Origin: Grifola frondosa
Lineage: Eukaryota > Basidiomycota > Agaricomycetes > Polyporales > Grifolaceae
DNA: 64,000 nucleotides
Direction: 5' to 3'
Assembly (NCBI GenBank): GCA_001683735.1
Contig: LUGG01000009.1
Coordinates: 806,001 to 870,000, forward strand
Under the pieces are notes generated by a model. The model made no database searches. It was not told the origin of the DNA and saw only the letters and a program-made list of their open reading frames with translations. A program made the position numbers and the translations under genes. Below, in pieces: positions 26,786 to 37,090 of the stretch (within the stretch, counting starts at the first letter, position 1; the number at the start of each line of letters is the position of its first letter).

Positions 26786-29700
26786 TCATCCTCGCTCCCG
26801 TATATACGGCTGCTCCGATTGGCCTATACTCACTAAAACCTCGGGGGTCTGGGACCAGTCTTCGGGGTCCATTTCGTGTTCGCGATACAGAGTGCCACTC
26901 CAGGTGGAGAGAACCAGCTGCTTACACAGAGCTTTCTTCTCAAGGCGGGGGTTTGTCATAGCCACGTCCATCTTGAGTCGGGCGTTTACTGCCGCCACCC
27001 AACGGTTCTGGATTTCCTGAGTTGTATGGTACCGCGCGGGGTCATCTCCGCGCCCGATACGGCGCTCACATCGCAGCTTCCAAATTAGGTAGGCCGACTC
27101 GGACATAATGATACGATAGAGGCGGTTCACTCCATCCAGGCGTTTTCTTTTGCTGTCACGGAAATCCGAGAGGCTACAGCCAACGATGACCCCCAGCGTG
27201 GGCGTAGGCCACATTGGGAACTTTAGCTTCCATAGCTGGCCTGCCAGGGCCCACACTTGCTTCCTCCCCGGCGCCTTGCAGCGGGTGAGTATGTGGTCCA
27301 TAGTTTCTGGTTCCCCACACACAGGGCAGGCCTCGCGATCCTCAACCCCGGTATTTTGGACCAGTATGGCCCGCATTTGTGTGCGCTGTGGATCGTCTTC
27401 CACAGGAAGTCCGCAATTGGCCACGCAATGTCCTTATGTCGTATGCTGTGCCAGAGCGTCGCGTCCGTTGGCGCCCTCCCCGTGAGCTCCTTTATCTCCC
27501 TCCGGGCAGTCTCTAGGTTAGCTACCGCTTGGCGTCTGGGCTCGACCTTCTTGTATTGACAGACTCCCTTGTAGGCGAGTGCTTGTGTCAGCGACGCCAG
27601 CCTGGCACCAGTAAGGTTGAACCTGTCAGCGACGGACAGATCAACCTCGTCTGTAGCGTCTTTTACGGCAACCTTGCTTAGCTAGGGTTTTCGCCGCCAT
27701 GTGGCCAGACTGGCCTTCCTTCCCGATTTTTTGAAAGGTGGTTGGGGCCGTGCGCATTTGAAGCCTGTATGCCGCTGCACGGAACAGCTCACTGTCTGCA
27801 ATCCCAATCCACCCGATATCTTCCCATCCCCGGAGATGGTGGGTCAGCCCTCTTATCACTGCTGTGGACTTAGTTTTGATGTGCAGGGGTGCAAAGGGGG
27901 GCACCACGCTGGTGCTATGACCACGCCCATCAGCAACCCGCCGTCTCGGTTTGTAGACCACCTGGTACCCGGATTGACACATTCCTGGGTCGTCATCAAT
28001 CAAACCAGACACCCGCCCGCTGCGCATCATGGTCGCCTTGGTGGTCACAAGATCCTTCGAGTACGCTATTGCTCTTCTCATATACTATGGCACCGTTACC
28101 CGGCGGTACGCAGGCAAGTTCTGGGACACTGTCGGATCTATGAAAGCTCGGAAGCCTTCGGACAGATCTCCGGTAGCGTGACTGTAGGTCGAACAGGATG
28201 CATTCGTCGTTCTCCCATGCACTGCGTTGGCCTCTTTTCGTTTAGGCGTCAGGGTCAGACCGTCCACGGGGGAACATCATCTGGGTTCCACTTGGGGTCG
28301 AGCTGGTTCACCAGCCAGCGTGCCGTTTGCAGCACTGGTAGGGGTTGTCACACCCCGGGTCACGGTTGCGGCGGCAGTACTTGCAGCGGCAATCACATCT
28401 GCGCGAGTGTTTGGGCGATATTGTGGTGTCCTTCTCTCGTTTGAGGAGTTTCAGCAGATCGCCCACCGTTCTAAACGCCATGGTCTCTCGCAGACATGTG
28501 CTGGTGGCCACATTACTGAGGCGCTTCAGCCGTTTACTAGCTCCTATGTGTACCAGATTGGCAGTCATTTCTTGGCCTTGCGCAACAGCTTTACTGTCTC
28601 AAAATTAACGTGGAAGTCCTCTCGCTGCCCTGAGCATGATCAAGATGTCGTGGGCAGCTTGGATTGGGAGTGCAGCCCTTGCGCGCCAGGTCTGGAGGAA
28701 AACATTCATTTGCGCCAATTTCTTGACATTCCCAGAGTCGTTGGACACTTGTTTCGCTATCAGCTCATCGGCCACGAACGCCCAAAGCGGGCGGCGGGGA
28801 CTCAGGCGCAGGAACGCTTGGAGCCAGATCAGCTCAATGGCTTTGTCCCGGGCTTGCACGTCAAGCAGTTTTATCCCACCTTCCCGTATAGGGAGGCACA
28901 TAGTTTCCAGCCTGACAGGTGGGACGCGTCTTCCATCCCAGATGAAGTTCCTGATGAGCTTGGTCAGCGTTGACTCTATATGACGTGGGACACCCTGAAC
29001 TCGGGCCAGGTATTGAGTCATGCCTCCGACTATCATTTGAACGATAAGCCGTTTTCCTTTTAGCATTGGGCAGCTTCGCTTCCAACGGGCCAGGTCCGTG
29101 TTTATCTTTTCAATCACCCTCCCCCATGGCTCGGTTTGCTGGGTGCAGTTACCTATCCAGGCTCCCAGGGAGCGTATGGCTTCGCCATCCTGCGCGATAT
29201 GGATGCGATCTGGGAGGGGCTCCGCGCTTGGGTGCAAGCGTCTTGTCCCAATTACGTGTGCCCTGTATTCCAGTGTTCCAATGGGGATGACCTCAGTCTT
29301 TTCAACATTGAAGCGAGCATTTGATGCGCAGCACCATCGGTCTAGGATTTTCTCTAGATCTGCGAAGCGGTCAAATTGCGAGAGGTACGTCGTCGTGTCA
29401 TCTGCAAACAGCGTTGTGACTAGTCATTCCGCCACTCCAGGTATGTGGAAGCCCCTAATGACTGAGTGGCGCAGCATGCATGCTAACGGTTCAATTGCCA
29501 GGTCAAACAGCAGGCAAGACATAGGATCGCCCTGCCGCACACCTCTTGTCATGCGGAAAGGCAAGCTCATTTCACCGTTTATGATTACCACACTTTCAGC
29601 TGTGTCGTATAGGTGCTTAACCATTGTGATAAAGGCCGCAGGCAGCCCGAACGCGCCCAGCGTCTTCCAGAGGTAATCATGCCCTATCTTGTCATATGCC

Positions 29701-32024
29701 TTCTCCTGGTCGAGTGCTACAATTACTCCGTTCTCCTCTGTTGCTTCGGCATAATCGATCATGAGCTTTGACAACTTCACCTGATCAAAGATGCTCCGGC
29801 CCGGTACAAACCCAGCTTGGTTTTCGTGGATTATGGCTGGGACCGTTTCGGCCAACTTCATTGCAAGGGCCTTTGTAAAGATCTTGTAGTCTGTGTTCAA
29901 CAGGGTGATCGGGCGGTAGTTGGCAATGTCCTCTCTATCCTTCTTTTTGTACAAGGGGCATATCCAACCCACAGCAAAATCTGAGCCTGCAAGCACCCCA
30001 TACTGCTCGATGTCATTGTAAACCAATGTAAGCATCTTAATGACATCGAAGGCAGGCTTTTTTTGTTTAACGTCGACGATGCACCGAGCGTTGATTGCTT
30101 TCCAGAACTCGTATGGCAAGCCATTAAGGCCTGTAGCCATTCCATTTGTGGATCGCTCGAGGGCGCCAAGAACGTCCAGGGCCGACAGTTTCTGCCCCAA
30201 ATGCTCAGAGCTGGAGGAGGACAGCCGTGTTGTGACGTGGCCGAGGACATCAACCGTGGCCTCCGTCTGGTCCCCTTGGTTTGGGTTGACTCCATCTTCC
30301 TGCAATTTTTCGTGGTAGTCTCTTGCCAGGCCCGCCATGCGGTCTGAGTGGGTCTCACGTCAGGGCGTGGCCCCGGGAGCCTTTAAGGCAAAGATCACAT
30401 CTCTTGGTGACTTTTCTTTATTTACCTGTGACCAGTATTTGCTAATGGTTTCGCCCTCTAGGCGGTAGCGCGCCGCTGTTGTCATTCGCGCCTTCTGATA
30501 GCGCAGCTTTTCCAGGCGCGCAATGTCCTGCTGGAGCACTGACGCAGTCAGCGTCAGTTCCTCCATATCATAACCATCCTCGTGTCCCTGCTTATTCAGC
30601 AATGCATCAAGCTGAGCCTGCTTCCTTTTGACTTGGGCTTCCAGCTTGGGCACCATCACTTTAGCTCGGGCTCGGGCTCGTGCCGTGACCGCGTCCTTGA
30701 ACTGCTTGAAGAGGGCCTGTGGGTTTTCCAGCTCTGTTCGGGCCCCCTCACAACTGTGGACATCATTCTGCAGCTTCAGACCCATCGCGTGCACGCTGTC
30801 GGCAAATTCCTTGTCCTTGAGGAGGAAGAGCGGCATCGTCCAATGACCACGACCCACATATGGCATTTTTTGGTCGACAACTCTTACCGATACCATCCGG
30901 TGGTCCGTATTGACCGGCGTGTCTTGAATTGCCCAGTCTGTTGCTGTCCGAATGATGGGCTCTGTCGCGTAGATTCTGTCGATTCGTGATTGGCTTCCAG
31001 TGGCTATCTGGAGTAGTGAGTACGCCTTTGTTGACGGGTTTGTCGCCCGCCACCCATCCTGGAGATGCAGCTGCTCTTTGAGCAGGTGCAGAGCCTCTAT
31101 GGCCCCTGGCGTGTCATGGTGGGCTGGGAGGCGGTCGATCGCATCCTCAGTGACATTGAAGTCACCGAGTAGGATGTCCGGCTTCGGGAGATTCGAGCTG
31201 CGCCAGTACTCGCTCAGTTCTGACCAGAAGGCTTCATTTTCTTGGGGCGCATTAGGCGCGTATATGTTCAGTATCCGTAACGTGAGCGATTGATGCCATG
31301 GCAGCGTTAACAGGATTGCGCGTCCTGGGACCACAGTTTGCATCACCACGTCTTTAGCGTTGGCCACGTCCCGGTTTAGGACAAAAGCGACCCCTTTGGC
31401 ATTTGCTTTATCGGGGCTGGGAGAGGAGAGGATTACCAGCCGTCGTCCGTACATGGACTGCAGGGAGCCAACTGCGTCTTCTGTGAGGTGAGTCTCCTGC
31501 AATGCCAAGACCCCAATCTGTCTTTCTTTCATCAAGAGATGGACTGCATTCCATTTGTTATTTGGGTGCAGTGGGACCATGGAGCCCCGTCCGTGCATGT
31601 TGAGCGATGCCACAGTCAGAGTGGCCCTTGTATTCTTCTTGATTCTGTGTGGACGTGGAGATACCCCTCTCGGCAGTCCACTTTGGCCGTGGGGTGGTTG
31701 GGCTGCTGGGGATGGGCCCCGAGGCACAGCTCCACCACCCTGCAGGGGCGCAGGCCCTTCGTTGGCTTCGTCATGCAGAGGGGTTGATCTCCCCGTTCCG
31801 TCAGGTATAGGCCCGCCAGTGCGGCAGGCGGTGGTGCACTGGTCGGTGCTTACAACTTCCCCATCTCCGATACCACTAGGTCCGTCACTGAAGATCTGAC
31901 CGACGGGGAGGTCGCAGCCCTCTCGGGACCCAGAGGAGCGTGAACCAGAACCGGTATATGGACCAGAATCAGAGTTAAGTAGTGACAAATTTGAACCCGT
32001 TGTTGTACCGCCCCTGGCTATCAA
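26786..32024 (-). pseudogene. LINE ORF2: endonuclease / reverse transcriptase / RNase H, broken
   Basis: Endonuclease part (30360-32024): LTVASLNMHGRG, LALQETHL, ILLGDFNV, SRIDRIYAT and NTDHRMVSV, the full APE motif set. Reverse transcriptase: YRPITLLNTDYKIFTKALA, ENQAGFVPGRSIFDQV, VALDQEKAYDKIGHDYLW, GVRQGDPMSCLLFDLA and LFADDTTTYLS. In-frame TGA codons interrupt at 30360-30362 and 29424-29426; the second lies just before the catalytic FADD. Beyond 28605 the frame shifts repeatedly. An RNase H-like block (GLTHHLRGWEDIGWIGIADS) is readable at about 27850, but its expected catalytic DS is KS here. The C-terminal part (26786-27424) has CPVCGEPETMDHILTRC, the usual LINE zinc motif. Confidence 0.92.
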
Positions 32025-32456
32025 CGACTCACGAGGGGGGGGAGCTTTTCCTCAGCTTCCACTGGTGACTATGTCGGAATTACTAGCACGGCATCCTCCT
32101 GAGCAGACACCTAGGATTCACTGCGACTTCAGCTTCTCAGCACGGCACGTCAAGACCTAAATAGGTCGCCGTTGTCGGTGCAAGCACCTTGGGTAACCAG
32201 GAGCTTTCCTGTCCTCGGTGAGTCAGTATATTTGGGCCCCTGGTTTTCGCACAGACTCGGCTCAAGGCCATGTTTCCTCGAATACTGTGCTTTTGGCCTC
32301 CTGCAGCACCATTTGTTATCCCGTATGTTCACAGGCACCTGCGGGCAATGTCGCTGCAGCTTTCCTCATGCACCCTAGCTCGTTGGCAAGTGGGGCTTTC
32401 TTTTATTCAACTTGGGTACAGATGTAGCATACACAGCATCGTATTGTCCTCTTATT

Positions 32457-33976
32457 TCAGCTGTTTAACATATCACTTCCGCCCTCTGCGCATTGGACCC
32501 CCACCTTCGGTGGCCTGACGTCTCGCACTCGCGGGGCCTGATTGCTTACCACCGCATTTCCGCGGCTCTTCGCATTTTTCTTGTCGGCAAGGGTGTATGT
32601 GGGTCCGTTCCACCCTGGCAGGGACGGGTAGGGGCACAGGCCGCGAGGGTGGTCGACCCCGTGGCATCCGGTACACAGGAGGTTCGATTGTGCTGTGCCC
32701 GTCCCGTCGTACAGCGATGTGTAGCGTATATCACAGATGTGCTCGCGCCAGCGGTACCAACTTTCCGGCGACTCCGTCGGCGAGTTGATGTATACGTTGG
32801 CGATAGGCGTGGAGATGCCTCCCTTCTGTTTAATATCGAGGACTGTGACCTCCAGCGATGCCAAGATGTCGTCGACAGCCTGGGCACGGGGCCGGTCTTT
32901 AAGGCGTGGATTCTCTGCCACCAAGTTTGCGATGAAGCTTCGTGTGGGCGGTTGGCTGAGCCAACCGAGGATAGCGTTCTGAATGCGCGGCAGATTTAGA
33001 GTCGAGAAGCCCTGTAGCCCACACATGAAGCGGGGTAGCCCCCAGGCCACACGGTAGCACAGGAAGGTTATTCCCCTTTGATCGACCAGCAATGCTTGGC
33101 GGTCAGGAATTCCACTTCTGTCTCATTGCAGAGCATGGCCAGGAACGAGAACGGGGGCTCGTTTGGCCGATCGGGGAGGGTAGCCGGGGTGGGCGGGGAA
33201 ACTTCTACCCCAGCCCGCCCGAGGATGTCCTTGAGGGCGAGTTTGATTACGCCTGTCGTGTGCGCAAGGTTCGGGTCACGGACAACGTCTCCGCCGTACT
33301 CCTGCACCAGGACAGCGTACTGGGCAGAGGCCCATGCAATCTGCTGGGCAGGGTCTTGGTTGTTGAGGAGGGACGTTGGGCCATCACTGTGGACATATGG
33401 GAAGTGGCCGCATTCCGGAGTCGGTGTAAGCTGGGTCGTGGGCGCAGATGGGAGGGGTCAGCACGTTTGAGGCCGCGCTGCCCCCGCTGTCAGGATAGCA
33501 GCTAGTCCGTCAGTTCGGAGTTCTGCGCCCACCCCACTCGTATACGGGGCTGGCACCAGGGGCGCCAGAGTATGGAGTGGGGCAGTCGGTGCTGCCGTGG
33601 GTCATGGTGCAGTGAACGTGAAGGAAGATAGTGTTATTCCAGCGGGTTGGGCCGGTGCTGCGGCAGTTCCATCTTCATCGACTTGTTGTCGTTTCAAGTT
33701 CCTGGTGGCCGCCTCTCCAGCTGCCACGAGCTCTGGGGCACAGTTTCCCGTACCGGTGATGCCTGGCTGGCCTGGCCCTGGCTGACTCACAGCACACGGG
33801 GTGGTCGCTACGATTTCTCCACGGCCGCCACCAGTCTCAGAGGGTGCAGCGTTAGTCGATACGTGGGGCGGCATGCCATTTTGGTCGGTTTCCTTGTTCG
33901 TCTGGTTGAGCGGTAGCGGCTCCGGGGCTCCTGCGGCGACGCCCACCCCCGGCGCTTCAGGATTCACATCGCCCAT
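32457..33976 (-). pseudogene. LINE ORF1 (gag-like, zinc knuckle), frameshifted
   Basis: Three minus-strand frames in series: an N-terminal Pro/Ala/Thr-rich part (33602-33976, starts MGDVNPEAPGVGVAAGAPEP), a middle part (33068-33307, LALKDILGRAGVEVSPPT) and a C-terminal part (32457-33092) carrying CTGCHGVDHPRGLC, a C-x2-C-x4-H-x4-C knuckle. The middle and C-terminal frames overlap around 33090 with a one-base shift. The product would be the RNA-binding ORF1 protein of the element. Confidence 0.8.
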
Positions 33977-35500
33977 TTCGCAGTCATTGTCAGATCCGCT
34001 TGCCGCTGTTCGGTCATTGCCGGTGGGCCTTTGTTGAGGGACGTCGTCCCCGTTTCCGCCATGCTGGGCTCAGTAATCTCTGGTTGGCGGGTCAGCGCTG
34101 CGGTCACGATTTAAGGCCCCTAGCCGCTTACGCACCGGCCACAACATGAGTCTCGGCAGAGCGCTGTTCGGTGCCATATAGGGTTGCGAGTTGCGCTAGC
34201 GAATCCAGCTGCCGCATTTGTTGGGACTCCGTCGCCATGCTGCTTTCTTAACTTTTGGCACGTTCGGTGGCCATTCTCGGGCCGTGGCCAGCCACCTCAT
34301 GTGCTATGCAGTTCTTAGTCATCTGTGTTCGCATGACGTGCTAGAGTTGATATTGTAACGACAGTGTAACAAGAGTGGTTGTAACGCGATCATAATGGGT
34401 GTGTGACAGTAGTGACAGTGATTGACTGGGGCATCAGAGTGAAAGGAGCGAGCATATGGTACAGCTCAGGCATGTGTGGCATAGTCGTGGGCATAGCAGC
34501 TGCGTGTGCAGCTCATTCAAAAGTAGCTAGGTTCAATGGGTCAATAACGCTTCAGATGGCAGCTGGTGGCATCACACCTTTGGATCGAGCTCTCCCTTCG
34601 GATGCGTCGTTCCATTCTCCAGAGTCGAAAATCTGACCAGAGGTTCCGTGCTGCACAGATAACGTAGTTCCAAGGCCATAAGGCCGTCCAGGCTTCTTGA
34701 AACCCAAGCCAGACTCTGCCCTCAGCTCCAATTGCTTCAAAGACCACTATTTTACGTCTATGCCATATGTCTTCAATTTTGGTCAGGGTCATCCGACCCA
34801 GTTGCCCCAAATGAATATGTGTACCAGGGGAGACTTTCTGCACCGGTGCCGTTGTCACTTTCCACGGGTCGTTTGGGGCAGAGGCCATGGGGTCGAGGAA
34901 GCGAACATCAACTTCAATGGGAATGACATCCGCGTTCCTTGCGATCGGTGAGAAACACAATGGGGAGACAATGTGTGGGAACCCTGTCTCTGGGGGCTCA
35001 CGAATGAGCTGTGGTTCAGAGTGGGGCATAGACCTGTGGATGCCATCTAGCATGGAGGGTGGTAAGGACTTGGGTCGAGGAGGTGGGACGAGCAGGGGTG
35101 GGGGTAGAAGCACGGTCATCGCTATCGGGGTTGTCATGTCTGCGTGGTGGTAGCTTGGGAGGGGACCTATCGCTATTGTTGGTCTTTTAATGGTGGGGAA
35201 ATCGCTTAGCGGAGTGTACATTTTAGAGCGTCTGCTTATGCACTAGGCCTGTAGGCGGTGGCAGCTGCAAGGATGAGTAGGTCATGTTATCATCCATTAT
35301 TGGGGTGTATTATTACAGTAGAGTTGTACAGGCTATGTACATCGGGTCCATCCTGGACAGAGCTCAAACATCGTACGCAAGCGTCTTCTTTGGGCTTACA
35401 TAATCAAAGCCCAGATTTAGCGCCCGTGTCGCTCGCCGAGGGCGGGGCGGGGCCAAGGGGGCAGGGAGCGTGCGGGTGTCACCGACTTGGGGGATGGTCG

Positions 35501-35508
35501 CGGGGATC
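35501..35508. repeat. 8-bp target-site duplication of MITE, left
   Basis: cggggatc, repeated exactly at 35889-35896 on the other side of the MITE. Confidence 0.9.
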
Positions 35509-35888
35509 TAGTGTTGCCACAGCTTAGTCACACCTGTTTCAGCTTTTTAGATATTCTGACATCAATTTTGCAGATAATGACATGATCTTAATTGAAATCA
35601 ATAGCTAAGATGTATATGTATTTGAATGTAACACCACCATTTGCATAATTATCTTTAATATGTTTCAATTTCAGTTACATTGGTAAAAAAGCTGACTAAA
35701 AAGTCAGACTTTGCAATTGGCTTTTTGGCTATATCTCCATCAATATGAGGTATAACATTTTGATATTTGGCAAGAGTATGCGGCTATATATAGGCTACGA
35801 AATGAATGTAATATCACTATGATATGTAAAAACTGCCCAAGTTATGAGTCATATATCATTTAGGCCTGACTTAGCTGCAGCAACACTA
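35509..35888. mobile_element. Non-autonomous hAT-like MITE nested in LINE
   Basis: 380 bp, clearly more AT-rich than its surroundings. It has 22-bp terminal inverted repeats: left TAGTGTTGCCACAGCTTAGT.., right arm (reverse complement) TAGTGTTGCTGCAGCTAAGT.., differing at three positions. The 8-bp duplication and the TAGTGTTG terminus fit the hAT superfamily. It contains no ORF of note. An internal 6-bp stem (ctgact..agtcag) lies near 35690-35705. It inserted after the LINE. Confidence 0.9.
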
Positions 35889-35896
35889 CGGGGATC
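35889..35896. repeat. 8-bp target-site duplication of MITE, right
   Basis: cggggatc, the partner of 35501-35508. Confidence 0.9.
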
Positions 35897-36270
35897 ACCG
35901 CAAGGCAATGTCAGGCAGGTCCGCCATAGGTTGTGGGAGGTATAAACATAGTGGAAGGGGGTGGATGGGTCCTCGGTCGGCGAGGTGAACGTGTATTGAG
36001 TACTCACTTTCCGTTTGACCAGCGTCCGCGAGGGGGACTTGGGGGGTTCTCCTCCGGAGCTTGGATAACCATTGCTCAACTGCGCAGAGGGGAGCCTACA
36101 AGCAAGCACGGCCCAGCGGGTCCAGTCATCAGAAATCAGACACTCACCGAGCATCCTCTGCCCCCGTCGTCCACCCTCTCCCAGGTCTTCAGCGCGTGTT
36201 GGTGAAAAGCCCAGGAGCCCATACGTCAAGGGCCGCGCAGGATAGCTTTGTCGAGCTACCCCCTCCCGGG

Positions 36271-36286
36271 ACACTAGTATATGTTT
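36271..36286. repeat. Target-site duplication of LINE, right copy
   Basis: acactagtatatgttt, identical to 26603-26618. It marks the 5' boundary of the minus-strand LINE. Confidence 0.85.
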
Positions 36287-37090
36287 CTTCTAGTCACCGG
36301 ATAATTATTTCAGTGAACTTGCCCCTGTTTGCGTCAACATCATGGGCTTCGCAATGGCTGATCTCTAGGGGTGAGCTTCGAGCACTATCTAGTAACTAAC
36401 TCTTTGGTGCAGGCATCATCTTACATTTATCTCGTACCGTGGGTTCATATATACCAGCACTTTTAAACAGTTCTGTTATATGCGCTCGATCAGTTGGTCG
36501 AATTCACACCCACGGATTATCATACAGAGAATTGCAATTATATAGCCAGCAACATCCCTTCAGATTAATGTTACTCATCAAATCCAGGACAACATGAGCG
36601 TTAACGTTAACTGTGTGAAGAGTTTTCACAGAGCTGTTGTTCAGAGCAACTCAAAGAATCGCCGTGATCTCCTTGCGGTCGGAACTACTTTTCCTGTGAT
36701 CTGAAATCATTCCTACCTAACGTAGATGGAGGGCTACTGTTGAATATTCGTACGAAACTGTTCACTCTAGAGAGATTTGGGAGATCCAGTGTCTCTATCT
36801 CTGAGCTTCAATTCTAGAGAATACTGTCAGTTCTACATAGAAAGACTGTGTAATTATTATTTTTTTGATATGATGTTGTTTCTGCTTCCTCAGCCTTCGA
36901 GTCCCGAGTCCGACTTTGTGCTCCGCCACTTTCTTCACGATCACGTGTTTGTGACCGTCGCGTTACACGTTACTTATACACGGTCGGCGCTGCTCGCGCC
37001 ACTCTTACTCTCTTGCTCTCTTACAACCACCATCGCACACCTTCACGCCATCCTACATCCTTCTTATACGATATTATACTTCAATATATT
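36287..37090. other. Intergenic region before F-box paralogue 2
   Basis: About 800 bp without a gene. The gatcacgtg E-box context at 36940-36947 matches the region before paralogue 1. Confidence 0.5.

Larger units (their letters stand above)
26616..36270 (-). mobile_element. Tad-like non-LTR retrotransposon (LINE), decayed, with poly-A tail and target-site duplication
   Basis: Minus-strand element. Its 3' end is the T25 run at 26616-26640 (poly-A on the element strand) and its 5' end (CCCGGGAGGGGGTAGC...) is at 36270. The flanking 16-bp direct repeats at 26603 and 36271 show target-primed insertion of the whole 9.65 kb as one unit, less a later 388-bp MITE plus duplication. From 5' to 3' it holds a 2.3-kb leader region, ORF1 with a zinc knuckle, ORF2 with AP endonuclease, reverse transcriptase, an RNase H-like region and a terminal CCHC motif. 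Both ORFs are broken, so this copy cannot be autonomous. The apurinic endonuclease plus RNase H layout points to the Tad1 clade; clade assignment is inference. Confidence 0.93.
33977..36270 (-). other. Long 5' region of LINE with extra 226-residue ORF
   Basis: Lies between ORF1 and the mapped 5' end. A 226-residue minus-strand ORF (34541-35221) starts MYTPLSDFPTIKRPTIAIGP, is Pro-rich at first, then has KVSPGTHIHLGQLGRMTLTK and WTALWPWNYVICAARNLWSD. I do not recognise it. Further upstream an ORF read from 36274 is cut by the MITE. This region may be a long LINE leader carrying an extra gene, or an older insertion carried along. Confidence 0.5.

Noticed and set aside
28227..28973. Plus-strand ORF of 248 codons, and others on the plus strand at 27701-28444 and 29098-29676
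   Set aside because: They lie antisense to LINE ORF2, whose reverse transcriptase and RNase H motifs are on the minus strand. No independent family feature.
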